64,000 nt of DNA from Pictodentalium vernedei (lineage: Eukaryota; Mollusca; Scaphopoda; Dentaliida; Dentaliidae). The position numbers were made by a program, and so were the translations under genes. Below are positions 23,101 to 34,836 of this stretch, in pieces (within the stretch, counting starts at the first letter, position 1; each line of letters opens with the position of its first letter). The notes under the pieces were generated by a model that worked only from the letters and a program-made list of their open reading frames with translations, ran no database searches and was not told where the DNA came from. The stretch spans positions 23,517,533 to 23,581,532 of the forward strand of contig CM062289.1 in NCBI GenBank assembly GCA_031216915.1, in the 5' to 3' direction.

Positions 23101-23189
23101 AAGTGTTTCATACAAGCGTCCATCTCCGTCCGTCTCCAGTCTCCGTCCATCTCCATCCCATATCCGAAAGGTTAGCAGGATTCGCACTC

Positions 23190-23705
23190 TACACTGCAAA
23201 AAAATATTGTTCTCTTTAGAACCAAAACTGGTTCTAATCTTGTCCCTGAGATGGAACCAGTTCTGTTTAAGCAGTATTTATTTCAAATCAAATAAATTTA
23301 TAAAGATTAATATTAAATATTAACAGAATTAAACATAAATTGAGGGTGTTTCAGCCGTAAGTTTAGAGCTTATACGAGGTTGTCTCAAATCATTATTAAG
23401 CAAAGGAGATATGAACAGTTTGCATATCGAACCAGTTTTGGTTCTCTTCAGAACCAAAACTGGTTCGATATGCCAACTGTTCATATCTCCTTTGTTTCAA
23501 AATGTTTGGCGACTGCGTTGAATAAACTCCAAGTTTACTGCTGAATCTACTTCAGTTCATGTAATATTCTGTTAAAATTGAATGCTAATCTTGGTAAATT
23601 TATTTGATTTGAAATAAATACTGTTTAAACAGAGCTGGTTCCATCTCAGGGACAATATTAGAACCAGTATTGGTTCTAAAGAGAACCTATATTTTTTGCA
23701 GTGTA
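23190..23705 (-). mobile_element. TA-target palindromic MITE, family C, copy 3 (reversed)
   Basis: TACACTGCAAAAAAATATTG at the left and CCTATATTTTTTGCAGTGTA at the right. The order of the inner arms is reversed relative to the copies at 2407 and 5234. Confidence 0.88.
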
Positions 23706-23730
23706 CTTTACCTACTGGGGAAAGTGCGTG

Positions 23731-23860
23731 CACTCTAAAATCAGTTGGGTTAAAAATCAACCCAAATCGACTGGGTTGAGTGAATATGAACCCAATTGGG
23801 TTCATATTCACTCAACCCAGTCGATTTGGGTTGATTTTTAACCCAACTGATTTTAGAGTG
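23731..23860. mobile_element. Near-perfect 130-bp palindrome, family F
   Basis: CACTCTAAAATCAGTTGGGT opens and its complement closes. The arms pair across the full length around AACCCAATTGGGTT. Related sequences are at 27807-28551 (long form) and 41934-42061. No clear target duplication. Confidence 0.85.
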
Positions 23861-25204
23861 TGGCGATAAAATCGCGAAAGAGATCGCGTTTGCGATCACA
23901 ATACTCAAAACTGAATCGGGTTGGGATCACGCGCCCCCACTTTTTCCACAGATTATGTAACAGAATTCTGAAATTGGGCCGAACCAGGGTTGGACGGTGA
24001 TAACTTGGAATTTCTGGCCTCACTTTTACTGAACATCTCTCGTTTCTGTACACAAGAATTTTAGTTGAATGTTTTTTTGTCAAAAGCCTTCATTTTATCA
24101 ATAACAATTGCATACTCATGCGTGGCCTTCGAATCACCGCATGCATAGAATCACCTGTCCATCTTGAGTACTTTAAGTGGTTCTGTTTGTCCAAGTGTAT
24201 TAATGAAAGTGCTGTGTCGATCGCTGTGGGAACCAGAAGGAAACATCACAAATGAAAACAAAGCAGGGATGAAATACGGGAACGGCTCGATTACAACTTG
24301 TAAACGAAACCATTGGGAGCTGTAATCCATATCGCCCAATCAAACCTCTCAGGAATATTAAACGATCAGATTAGAGCCACACTCAAGCAATTAGCACTTT
24401 CGATGAGAAGACATAGAGAAGGTTTGTTTTAAAAGTAAACACATTAAACTACAGGAAAACGACACAACGTGACCTGAATGCCCAAATGACAGAAGTTTGA
24501 CATTTGAACAAGACCTACTGTGAATTAACCGCAGTCCATCAAATGTCATGGAAACAGAATTTTATATTTTAACGCTGCTGATTTTCACAAGGAAGGAAAG
24601 TAGGCTAGATTCAGTTACAAACTGTAATTTTCTTCTTTTAATTTTACAACTGGTTTTCATCTTCAGAAGGACCCATTTGGGGGTCGCAATAGGCCTGAAG
24701 ATGGTCGGGAAATGCCCATTTAACAAACAGCGACGAACATCTATAGCAGGTATGGCAGCTAAACCGATCATGCGTGGAGAAACAAAGTGTTCAGCAGTGT
24801 GAACAGGGGCGGAGACAACAGGAGACACGTTCCCCCACCCAACTTGTCTCCTACATATGGACACCCTATATGTTTGCACAATGGGGGTATGCAAATATGT
24901 TATTGTGCGAGCATTCCGGTAATTCGTAAATGTAAACAAATTTTGTTGTATTTGGCCAAACAAGTCCTCCTTCTGTCTATTTCTTCAACTTGAATCATTC
25001 TCCAACCAAAGACTAGTCCTCTCTTCATTCATCTCAATACAACTGGAATGCTGGAACGCTCATTGGTCACATCCGGGAAAGTGTCTCCACCGCCGCCATC
25101 TATTTTTCGTGGTAATATAAATTGAATATAATTATACAACATATTTTAGTTACTATTGGCAAAAAAAACAAGTGCCGAGATTTTATAATTGTGATATATA
25201 TAGT
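23861..25204. other. No gene seen (1.3 kb)
   Basis: The longest stretch without a clear repeat in the left third. Frames of 62-133 codons overlap in opposite orientations near 24548-24993 and have no recognisable domain. It may hold unique non-coding DNA or an unrecognised repeat. Confidence 0.35.
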
Positions 25205-25453
25205 TTAACCCTTTACCCAACGAATCGCCCGCATCCGCCCGCGAAATATGCAACTTCAGCAGCTAAAAAAATATTATTTTTCGAAAAATTTCAACAAAAC
25301 CCTATCATGTGACCCCTCTTTGGAACGAGCTCGTCGAGCTCGTTCCAAAGAGGGGGTCACATGATATGGTTTTGTTGAAATTTTTGGAAAAAAATTAAAA
25401 AATGATATTTAAAATAATACATTTTGAAATCGTCTGCGTTGGGTAAGGGTTAA
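25205..25453 (+). mobile_element. piggyBac-like MITE, family B
   Basis: TTAA both sides, with CCCTTTACCCAACGAATCGC at the left and CTGCGTTGGGTAAGGG at the right. Centre of the CTTTGG/CCAAAG type with matched arms. Confidence 0.9.
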
Positions 25454-26040
25454 GGCATACCTGACTTATATCGCCATGAAAATCGACTTTCAATAAAGTT
25501 ATCTCCCTTGAAATTATTCTACAAACGAGAGGAGGTCAAATTGGTATCGCAGAACTAAATACTGAAATTAGAGTGAACCGTCTTAAAATGTTGCATCGGA
25601 AATGATGCAATCTCTAAAAATAAACAGCCTTGGGAAAATCCATTGTTTCAATAAACGTTTGAAACATTATATTGACATCTTGCATTATTGTTGAATATTC
25701 CTGATAAAAAAGAGGGTGATTTGATGACTTTTGGACATAAAAAATATAATTTACTTTTTGTGTGTTTTTGTAGGGAATTCCCTGAAAAATATGTGCACGT
25801 GACCGGTACTTCCCTTTGTGTCAATTTTTCTCTCTTATTTGTTGCATGACCCCCTGTTTTCGGATCAGAAAAAGTTGTCTGAAGGGCTATACTTGACAGA
25901 GATATTTGAATGCCAAAATTAAAGTGATGCTATTTTTTCCGCCTGAACGTTATAATGGTCGCCTATGGGAAAATATTTAGTTCTATGATACCAATTGGGG
26001 AGCAAGAATTTGTTCAGAAAACCTCTATGACACTAGTAGA
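25454..26040. other. No gene seen
   Basis: No repeat or coding signal recognised. Confidence 0.4.
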
Positions 26041-26154
26041 AAATAAAGCCATGTTTCCTTATGTTCTTTTTAATAAATGAAAACAACAGACAGCTCTTAC
26101 AGCTGTCTGTTGTTTTCATTTATTAAAAGAACAAAAGGGAAACTTGGCTTTTTA
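26041..26154. repeat. Palindromic hairpin, ~114 bp
   Basis: AAATAAAGCCATGTTTCC is mirrored near 26137-26154. The inner arms AATGAAAACAACAGACAGCT and its complement are perfect. Confidence 0.7.
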
Positions 26155-26309
26155 TGGCAAACTGATTAGAGACAGCTAATTCACAGAATATCTATCAGTA
26201 TTTCACCTACCAACATTAAAGTGTCCAATTTGACCCTTTGTTTAGCGAATGTGTTTTTACAGTAATCTGCAAGTTTTTATTCTTCCCCGGAAAAAAACTT
26301 TGGGGAGTG

Positions 26310-26415
26310 GAACCTCCTTGACTCTTCTCCTATCATCGGGTCTCCAGTACAGGAGGGGGTGTGGAGGAGATGTCCTGTACAGGAGATCTGATGATAAAAG
26401 AAGAGTTCAAGAGAA
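26310..26415. repeat. Imperfect inverted repeat
   Basis: CTTGACTCTTCTCCTATCAT...CTCCAGTACAGGAG is mirrored by CTCCTGTACAGGAGATCTGATGAT...AGAGTTCAAG. One arm recurs at about 27195-27245 (CTGTACAGGAGAACTGACGA). Confidence 0.55.
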
Positions 26416-26545
26416 GACACGTGCTAGGATTTTGAGAACACCTCGACCATTCGAAAATTTTCGAATAGGTGCAACTCGAATCGAATCAACGAGAAGATTT
26501 CAAATCGAATTTTGAAGCTTCTAGAAGGTCCTAGATGTAGGGATC

Positions 26546-26756
26546 TTACCCTTTACCCAACGTAACGGCCAAAACCGGTCAGCGCTATTCTCAAAAATCG
26601 TCAATTAATTTTCATTATTTTTTTCATTTTTTGTCTCGGAGCTCGTTCTAATGAGGGGTCATAACCTATGTTTGTGAGACACAAAATGAAAACAATTAGT
26701 TATTCAAGTTCTTTTTTGCAAGTGTGGTCTGCTTTTCATGTTAGGTAAAGGGTTAA
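26546..26756 (+). mobile_element. piggyBac-like MITE, family A, internally deleted
   Basis: CCCTTTACCCAACGTAACGG to GTTAGGTAAAGGGTTAA. Most of the left palindrome arm is missing (TTTTTGTCTCGGAGCTCGTT). The left TTAA has decayed. Confidence 0.85.
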
Positions 26757-27806
26757 GTCTGCACAGTGTGTGTGTCTCCCTATCTCTGCACAAGGGGTGG
26801 CCATTTAACAACCCCACCCGACATGAGAAAAAAACACCAAATAGCTCATAGCCAGGGTAATGGTGGCACCCACTGTTCACGCCCGCCCACACCACGTTCC
26901 CCAACCCCACCACAGGTCTAAATCAAATCAACTTTTTTAGCTTTTCGGAAATGTACTAAAACACACCAAGTATATCAACATAATATAAAAGACGTCGTTA
27001 TACGAAATTACGAATATTCAGATAGCTACCAAAATGACAACAAAAATAGTGACATTTATTTCACCAAAAGGTAAATGTATTAATGTCTAGAGACTATAAA
27101 TATTTTGTTTAAAAATCTAGTTATATGCTCCTGGCAAAAGAAAAAATATCCCATTAAATACAAAAGGAGTCAGCCCCCCCCCCCCCTCCCTCCCTCCTGT
27201 ACAGGAGAACTGACGATAGAAGAAGAGCTCATGGAGGTTCCGCTTCCGAAACTACTCGAGTACGTTCTGGAATCTTCCGTCTTTTTGATTGACTTATCCA
27301 AAATGCACAACTGCAGTGGAGGCTAGCAATATTTACGGTGCTACGAACGTGTATACTTTACAATTTAAGAGCCGTGAGATTCAATTCATGATTCGATTCG
27401 TTTCGATATCTTCTGCCGGATTCAATTCAGAAATCACTTCGAGCCGAAATTTGAAATTCTCTTTGTTAATAGCCACTTCTCGTGATGCAAAAATTCATGC
27501 ATGTCTTGTTGAAAGTATTAACAGTGTATGCGATTGGCTATGAAAATAAACGTCTGTGTGTGATTCCAAAACATTCCCTGCTCAATGCATATCGCGTTTG
27601 CATTGGAAATCAAATGAACAAAACTTCAGTTCGAATGATGTAGTGTTTTAATGTCATATGATGTGGCAATGTCAATTAAAACGTGTTTCTGTCAAGTTAA
27701 ACTCAACTTTTCACATTAAAATTCGTTTGTTTAATATCACATCCATCGAAATGTACTAAATACTTTTAACGCCGTCAGTCTCGTGTGTCTCCGTGGAATT
27801 CTCCTG
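26757..27806. other. No gene seen; poly-C run
   Basis: Contains a C-rich run at about 27175-27197 and GATTCGATTC-type words near 27370-27430. No coding evidence. Confidence 0.4.
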
Positions 27807-28551
27807 CACTCTAAAATCAGTTGGGTTAAAAATAAATCCAAATCAACTGAGTTGGGTGAATATGAACCGAGTTTGGTTCATATATTTGCACTCAAGAGAA
27901 ATCCGCGCCAAATTTGGTTTCAAGTAGAACAAAAACCCGTCGCAGATCCTAAACAAATGAGTCTTCATGTGATCTGGAACCAATTCCATATACTATTGCT
28001 CTCCGTATTTATATAAATAAAATTGCTGTTGTCGCGCAGCGTAACGCATGCATGATGGAACAATTGAAAACCTGTTTCTGACGTTGCGTCGTCGCCATTT
28101 TAAAACTTCAACTTGGCTGTCCAGAGGTCTTGAAAGTTCAATTAACCCTTTACCTAACCTGAAAAGCAGACGACACTTGCAAAAATAATTCTTGAATAAC
28201 TATTTTTTTTTCATTTTTGTCTCAAAAACATAAGTTATGACACCTCGTTGGAACGAGCTCGACGAGCTCGTTCCAACGAGGGGTCATAACCTATGTTTTT
28301 GAGACAAAAAAATGAAAAAAATAATGAAAATTAATTGGCGATTTTTGAGAATAGCGCTGGCCGGTTTTGGCCGTTAGGTTAGGTAAAGGGTAATGTGAAA
28401 AACTGAAGAACCAAAACATCTGTCTGTTTGGTTCCATGTAACCAAATTCGGTTCGCCTACCAGGATAAACTGAAGAACCAGTTTTGATTCTTAGAAGAAC
28501 GAAAATTTGACTTTGAGTGGGTTGGTTTTTAACCCAATTGATTTTGGAGTG
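27807..28551. mobile_element. Long family F element carrying a nested MITE
   Basis: Starts CACTCTAAAATCAGTTGGGT and ends AACCCAATTGATTTTGGAGTG, the same termini as the 130-bp palindrome at 23731. It has a longer interior with GAACCAAAAC/GGTTC motifs. A reversed family A MITE sits inside at 28142-28393. This may be the fuller parent of the short family F hairpins. Confidence 0.65.
28142..28393 (-). mobile_element. piggyBac-like MITE, family A (reversed, nested)
   Basis: CCCTTTACCTAACCTGAAAA at the left and GTTAGGTAAAGGG at the right; left TTAA, right decayed to GTAA. Palindrome arms match (CGTTGG/CCAACG). Nested in the family F element. Confidence 0.9.
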
Positions 28552-29370
28552 AATCTGTCTTCAGTAATTAAACAGGTACTTATTACTGCTGAGAAATAAA
28601 ATATACCACAGATTGGCGCTGCGAGCTATAAAGTTTTTATCGCCGAAACGAAATGGAAAAAGAAACGCCCAAATCACGGGGCCTATTTTCATTTTAATAA
28701 CATAATAACATACTATTTTTGAGTTATGGATGCTTTATTAACATGAGACAACGCATGTTTGTTAATGGTTAGTATCTTATGAGGTAAACTTATTTAAAAA
28801 CGTATTAAATAATTGCCACTTTCATTTCACGCCCCGCGAGCCGTCGAGCGATAGATTTAGACAAGTTTGTATTCAGCTCGAGGTCACCAAAGGTCAATTT
28901 GAATGTAGTTCCACTGTAGGGGTAAATTTTATGAAAATCCCATTGCTGGCGTTTTCACCACGGGTGGTGTGTAAAGCTAAAATTAATGTCATAGGCTTTT
29001 TATATATAGTAGAATAGGGAATAGTGGCATAAATATTTTTTATTCTTGTGAAAAACAGGTGAACATATTTTAATTAATAGAAATCTTTGATGATATTTTA
29101 TATCTACATTCCGAACGGAAAATTATTACTCATCTCGTCTCTCAGAGTGAGAGGACATGAACCAGGTTTAGGGATTCATGCAAGAATATATATATATATA
29201 TATATAAGGTGGATATTTTTCTGGAAAAGTGTTGGGACGATTTCCACTTCAACGAATACCCTACATCTGGATAATATTTAGCCCTTTCAACTCTGTCTGC
29301 ATACATTTGTGGGTGAATGAAATACTGCCGTTCAACAGGGAAACAATACAAGCGACAAATCGTAAAGGGG
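28552..29370. other. No gene seen
   Basis: A short (TA)n run near 29186-29206. Nothing else recognised. Confidence 0.4.
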
Positions 29371-29481
29371 GTAATTAATTAATTAATTAATTAATTAATT
29401 AATTAATTAATTAATTAATTAATTAATTAATTAATTGATTGATTGGTTTATTTATTTATTTATTTATTTATTCATTTATTT

Positions 29482-29510
<29 letters not shown>
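29371..29510. repeat. (AATT)n followed by (TTTA)n microsatellites
   Basis: TTAATTAATTAA-type repeats to about 29440, then TTTATTTATTTA to about 29490 and a poly-T. ATTGGTGTTTAATG just after resembles the 3' edge of the local SINEs, so this may be an expanded SINE tail. Confidence 0.85.
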
Positions 29511-29512
<2 letters not shown>

Positions 29513-29933
29513 TTGGTGTTTAATGCCTTATGAGGATCAGAGGCTATATCGTGGCGATAAAGAGTTTTATGATATAATTTTAATAAAATAACAGAAGTCT
29601 TTGAAATCATGAAATTAGGAATAAATAAATAGTGAAAGCAATAATGAGGAAACGATATCAGAAAGTGTAGGAAATATTATGTAAATCACCTTGATGAATT
29701 GACTTGAAGTGAAAATCTTGTTTGAATGAATGAAAAACAATTTAAATTATTAAAAAAGTTGATTTGCTTGAGAAACGACGGAATCTTCCGTGCATCGACG
29801 TTATAAAAAAAAACGTGCTCGAAGAGATCCAACCTTATAATACTGCTGTCTGACAAGATTAAAATATGTACAGTAAAAAAGAATGTGCTCCATTGTCAAC
29901 ACTTGCTGACAAGGAACATATTCTGGTCTATGG

Positions 29934-30035
29934 TCAGTAATAATTTAATCCTACAGCCCTACTGGGGCAGGGGGCATAGCGCAGCCCCCTCGCCTCGTGC
30001 GCCCCTATACGGCTGTAGAATTAACTTATTACTGA
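29934..30035. repeat. Inverted-repeat element, ~102 bp
   Basis: TCAGTAATAATTTAATCCTACAGCC and its near complement close a GC-rich loop. MITE-like. Confidence 0.6.
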
Positions 30036-30135
30036 CTCACCCGAGAACGATAAAATGGATTCGGCCGAAGTAGTGTAATTAATATTTTTAAAGGCAATGC
30101 CTCTCATTAACTCGGTGTTGAACGAGTTAAAACAG

Positions 30136-30136
30136 C

Positions 30137-30187
<51 letters not shown>

Positions 30188-30506
30188 TTTGGGTTTAACG
30201 ACACTTTCAACAGACAGGGTTGAACAGGTTTACGGATTGAGGAAGTCGGAGTACCCGGTAAGAACTACCAAGCAACGGCGAGCAACTGTCAGACTCCACA
30301 ATGTACTAACCTCACACAATCAGGGTTAGCATTGTGCATCATCGACGTTCAGTTCGCCCTAGTACACAGCGCAACATGCTCTCCCACGGGCAATCGAGAT
30401 TAAGTGCCTTGCCCAAGGACACAACGCAGTCATCCGTGGTGGGGATCGAATCGTGGACCTTTCTGTTTGAAGTCCAATGCTGTAACCACCGAGCCACCGT
30501 GCTCCC
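30136..30506 (-). mobile_element. tRNA-derived SINE, tail type 2
   Basis: (TTTA)n at 30136-30190 is the A-rich tail of a leftward transcript. Then come GGGTTTAACGACACTTTCAA, GCGAGCAACTGTCAGACTCC, CTTGCCCAAGGACACAACGC and the tRNA head, with box B as GGGGATCGAATCG and the box A region in GTAACCACCGAGCC. Confidence 0.88.
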
Positions 30507-31035
30507 TTTGCATTGCGATAAAGCGTCGGACTCTTTCGATGGTCTTTTCCAGTTGGCATGTTTCTGTTTGTCTGAATAAGAGTGCAAAGTTAAAATTCGT
30601 GTCCATTTATCTTGCACAAGCGCGGTACACAGAAAGACAAATTAAAAAGTGAGAAATGGATAAGTGAACAATTACTGTTTTGCAACATTTCGAAAGAAGT
30701 TAACAGATGTGAATTCACCAATTCAAATTCTGAGTAAATGCTTGCATCTGTTTTAATTAATTGAATTCTCATTAATTCTGATCAGCCATTATAGTATATA
30801 AAACGCTCAATGGAGTGATAAATTGAAATCGTTTGATCTCATTTAGTTTGAACTGAGGACAATAGAGTGATACTAAAAGGGGTAGATCATGAAATGAAAA
30901 AAAAAATCACTATCAAAATGGATTAAATTTCTCTGTGTTCACCCTTTAACCCCGCGCTTCTGTTCTGCAACAAATATGCTGAAGGGTTAAATTAAGTGCA
31001 CACTTTTCTGTGAAATAAAGGGGGTAGATTATTAT
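30507..31035. other. No gene seen
   Basis: No recognised feature apart from a tiny TTAACCCC...AAGGGTTAA-bounded segment at about 30947-30990, possibly a MITE relic. Confidence 0.35.
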
Positions 31036-31184
31036 AATCCCTGATGGGTACGGGTGTGGGATGGTAAAATCTCACCCTAGGGCAAGATATTTGGGCCAGA
31101 TACGAGGCTTGCCGAGTGTCTGGACCAAATATCTTGTCCCGAGGGTGAGATTTTCCCATCCCACACCCGTACCCAACAGGGATT
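31036..31184. repeat. Palindromic element, ~149 bp
   Basis: AATCCCTGATGGGTACGGGTG and its near complement, with GGTGAGATTTT and AAGATATTTGG arms continuing towards the centre. Confidence 0.7.
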
Positions 31185-31664
31185 ATTTTTCTCTCCCCCC
31201 CCCCCCCCCACCATACAGCAGTTACGTTAGCCAGAGGTAATCGGCGATCACGTGCTGATATAATCAACTCATTTGGTATTCGCTGTTTTGAAAAACTAAT
31301 GACACCATCGGAAAGAGCATGCAAAAGTTATGTATATACCACGAAATCAGTTAGGAACGGTGGCATCTTGGGGTTTAATGAGTTTTAGAGCATCAAACTT
31401 TGATGACACGGCATTCTGATGACGTCAATATGAATTAGTTGGTAGCAAGAAACTGATACGATATGCATAACGTCATAATAACGTTATAAATGTATAGCGT
31501 CACGTGGGTGGGTGGTATACATCGGTCTCTCCCTGCTAACTCACCCTGGATAGACGTATGTTACACACGCAGTGGGGTGGGGGGGAGGAGAAATAGGTTG
31601 GTGCTGGGGTGCGGCCATTTCCCTACAAAAGTTTTTTGTAATAGATTTACAGTTTTTAGGCTTA
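31185..31664. other. No gene; poly-C tract at its start
   Basis: C-run near 31195-31210 after the palindrome. No coding signal. Confidence 0.35.
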
Positions 31665-31690
31665 TTAACCCTTTACCTAACACGAATAGT
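31665..31690 (-). mobile_element. Family A end fragment
   Basis: TTAACCCTTTACCTAACACG only. It abuts the start of the duplicated composite region. Confidence 0.5.
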
Positions 31691-32452
31691 TAAAAATAAA
31701 TATATTAATCATCTGACTCGTCCGTTTTGTTCACTTTAAAACATTTGATGTTTTGTTTTCATATTAATCAGTGATAAATAAAGCCTTCCGTCAGTTTCAT
31801 TGGTCAATTTCAAAAACTAGACAATTTGATTGGGTGAACAAAATACAACTGGGCCATATTTTCATAATTTGCATAATTGGGGGTTGAAAGATTTCATTGT
31901 TCAATTTCAAATATGGACAGTTTGATTGGCTGAACAAAATACAACTGGGTCACATTTGCATAATTTGAGTAGGGAGAATTTACATTATCTGTCCAATTTG
32001 GGTCGGGTTATATTGCATTAACCCTTTGCCTAACATAACGACCAAAACTGGCCAGTGCTATATACGAAAAAATTTTCATTTTTTGCTTCCAAAACATAGG
32101 TTATGACCCCTCATTGGAACGAGCGCATCGCGCTCGTTCCAATGAGGGGTTATAACCTATGTTTTGGAAGCAAAAAATGAAAATGTTTAGTTATATGATG
32201 ATGTTTTTCCCAAGTGTCGTCTGCAACACACGTTAGGTAAAGGGTTAAAAAGTCATACTAAGTCGTTCATTTGTGCATATGTGTGTCATATGATAAATAG
32301 AATATGAAATAAGTGTTTTTCTCATATGATATTTATGAAACTCGTCCGAATTTTTCGGTTTAGGACTCGCCAGAGGCTCGCCCAAACGGAAAATTCTTAG
32401 ACTCACTCCATAAATATCATATGAGAAAAACACTCATTTCATATCCTCTATA
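31690..32452. repeat. Dispersed composite repeat, copy 1
   Basis: Matches 45665-46404 along its length: CTCGTCCGTTTTGTTCACTT, two degenerate repeats of GGTCAATTTCAAAA...ACAATTTGATTGG, a family A variant at the same internal site, and a terminal ATATGA-rich hairpin (32285-32450). Confidence 0.8.
32018..32248 (+). mobile_element. piggyBac-like MITE, family A variant (A2)
   Basis: TTAA-flanked. It uses GCTTCCAAAACATAGG in place of GTCTCAAAAACATAGG. The palindrome reads GAGCGCATCGCGCTC, a compensated change of the usual GAGCTC in both arms. Confidence 0.88.
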
Positions 32453-33382
32453 TATTTTGGGAACAACAAACAAAAAGAATTAGAAAAGTAGTTCTGTAAA
32501 TATCAAATTATTATATTATGATTCCGCAATGGAACGAGCGACACGAATTCATTAGAATGAGGGGGCACCATAAGTTGTCTTTTTTCGGGGGTGGTATACA
32601 AAAATTAAACAAATTAATTTGAATGGCGATTGTGTTTTGGGGGTTTTCTGGTGGGGGAGGGGGTTGTTTTGTTTTGTTTTGTTTGTTTTTGTTTTGTTTT
32701 TTTTTTTCGGTGGATTGTTATGTCATTGTGTTAGGTAAGAGGTTAGTCCTAATTTGAAATCAAGAAGTTTACCCTACTGAGACATTCACTTTTTAAAAAC
32801 AGCCCAAGGTAGCGAAAAATCTATGTCCATGTGTGGGTTGGGCAGAGTTAAGATCACAACAGAAAGTGGCAGAAAAGAGTTCCCTCCTATTCTTTGGCAC
32901 GCGGTGGCAGAGGCGAGGGTCGGGGTGCGCTCTGCCCCAACCTTCATTAACGTTAATAAGTTCGGGCAACATTCAGACAAAATTGGGGCGTTCCGACAAA
33001 TATTACACGAACCTACAGTATGATGCAAGAGTTCATCGTGGGAAATTTTTATGATCGAAGAGCTGAAACGCGGACGAATGAATTTTGAAACGAGAGGTTT
33101 CAAGTTGTGTCGATAAAAAAAGTCCCCAGATTGATTAACTGGAAGAATGAAAGATTAATTTTGATAACCAGAGTTTGTACATTAGAATTTATTTTGATAC
33201 AATTTATTGGAGAATGCCTATCTGCATTGTAATTAAATTGTATTAAAACATATTTCTATACGAACAAACTAATTTTACTTCATGCAGTGTATAAAAAAAT
33301 ATAAACAGATTATACATTTTTTCAATGGCGGTGACATTACATTTCAGTGAAGCATAAAAATGGTTTTCTTGCATTCACCATA
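32453..33382. other. No gene; decayed MITE core near 32529
   Basis: GGAACGAGCGACACG...ATGAGGGGGCACCATAAG resembles an old family A centre. A (TTTTG)n-rich stretch lies near 32670-32705. The overlapping frames at 32786-33103 have no domain. Confidence 0.4.
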
Positions 33383-33624
33383 TTAATCATTTACCCAACA
33401 TAACGGCCAAAACCGGCCAACGCTATTCACAAAAATCGCCAATTAATTTTCATTATTTTTTTCTCAGAAACATAGGTGATGACCCCTCTTTGGAACGAGC
33501 TCATCGAGCTCGTTCCAAAGAGGGGTCATAACCTATGTTTTTGAGACAAAAAATGAAAAAAATTAGTTATTCAAGGATTTTGTTTGCAAGTGTCGTCTGC
33601 TTTTCATGTTAGGTGAAGGGTTAA
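33383..33624 (+). mobile_element. piggyBac-like MITE, family A
   Basis: TTAA both sides. CTTTGG/CCAAAG palindrome with matched arms; right end GTTAGGTGAAGGG. Confidence 0.88.
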
Positions 33625-34836
33625 TACACGCTTATAAACAATTTTGCATTATTTTATTTGCTTAACATTTTGGACCCCGATGGAATATTATTCTACGCCA
33701 GTTCAGAGCCAGAATCCATATCACAAAATCACTGAGCAGCTCTCTGCTTGATGAATTCAGGTCGTATCACGACCCTAGGCCGAAAAATCGGCCTTTCCGG
33801 TTCAAGTGATAAAGTCCACTATCAGTGGCGCAGCCGCCTGGGGTGAGATAAGGGTACACTCCAACACTTTTCCTGAAATATGTCAACTTCAGAAATATTC
33901 ATGTCCGAAATCCTTCAAACTGGTTCATGTATTGTTACCTGATTTTTTTTACGGGCAAGACCGTGGACCTTAGCACAACTGTTAATCGGAGGCGCGAAAT
34001 GAAGTTGAGGGGGTAGGGGTATTTTTCTGAAGCCCATTACTGTTAGGTACATGAAAAAAAAAAATACCCAGGCGCATTAGCTGAACCGTACTTTCTCACG
34101 CCACCCCACCCCACCCCTCACTCCAGCTCTACCACCGGAATTTTTGTGCCCAGACGCAATCCTTCGCACTGCAAATTTCGTCAAATATTTGAGATTTGGT
34201 CTCGATCCCAACTAGAAAAAAACCTTTGTCTGAAACAAAAATAATTGTGGTTTACATTTGATGGCACAATCCGGCCTGTTATGACTTTTCGCTTCAATAC
34301 TGTTTCATCCAAATATTGTCTTGAGTATTTGGGGTTAAAAAGGACGACGAGAACTAGCTAAATCCTCAACTACCAATTTTATAAGAGGAGGATTTCAATA
34401 AACAGGACACCTGAAACCTCAAATGTCTCGACCTTTATTTTGTTTGCGAATTTCAGAATGATTTATCATAATTAATGACGGGTGATTGCACAGGTGTGGC
34501 CTCTCAGGAATATCGATTAGCGCTAACCAATGAAAATCCAGCTCAATATTTCTCTTTTCATCAGACCTCAACAAGACAGGGAGAATGACAAAATATAGAC
34601 AAATCACGTCACACGAAGGCGTGACAAAGCTATCATTTTACATGGCACGACAGCTGCGAAAAGATCAACTTTGGAAACTGGAGATTGATGAACGAGCGAG
34701 AAAGACTCCACCTCAATGTTTAGCTGCAGTTGATATTATCGCCGGGCATGTAAACGATCTAGATTGTCGGATAGTTAACAAAGTTTAATTGAGTCGGCTG
34801 TTTTCATGTTGACAAACTGAAAATCGCTTGGAAGCC
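33625..34836. other. Region upstream of the Gbx-like exon
   Basis: Should contain the 5' UTR and proximal promoter of the gene at 34837. I see no convincing TATA box or initiator. CAGTGGCGCAGCCGCCTGGG near 33824 looks like one end of a hAT-type element, but its partner is unclear. Frames at 34419-34788 have no recognised domain. Confidence 0.4.

Noticed and set aside
33824..34140. hAT-like end CAGTGGCGCAGCCGCC near 33824
   Set aside because: No complementary terminus or duplication found; left as an unproven fragment.
34585..34788. 67-codon frame directly upstream of the Gbx-like exon
   Set aside because: No recognised domain and no evidence that it is a separate exon; possibly 5' UTR or promoter sequence.
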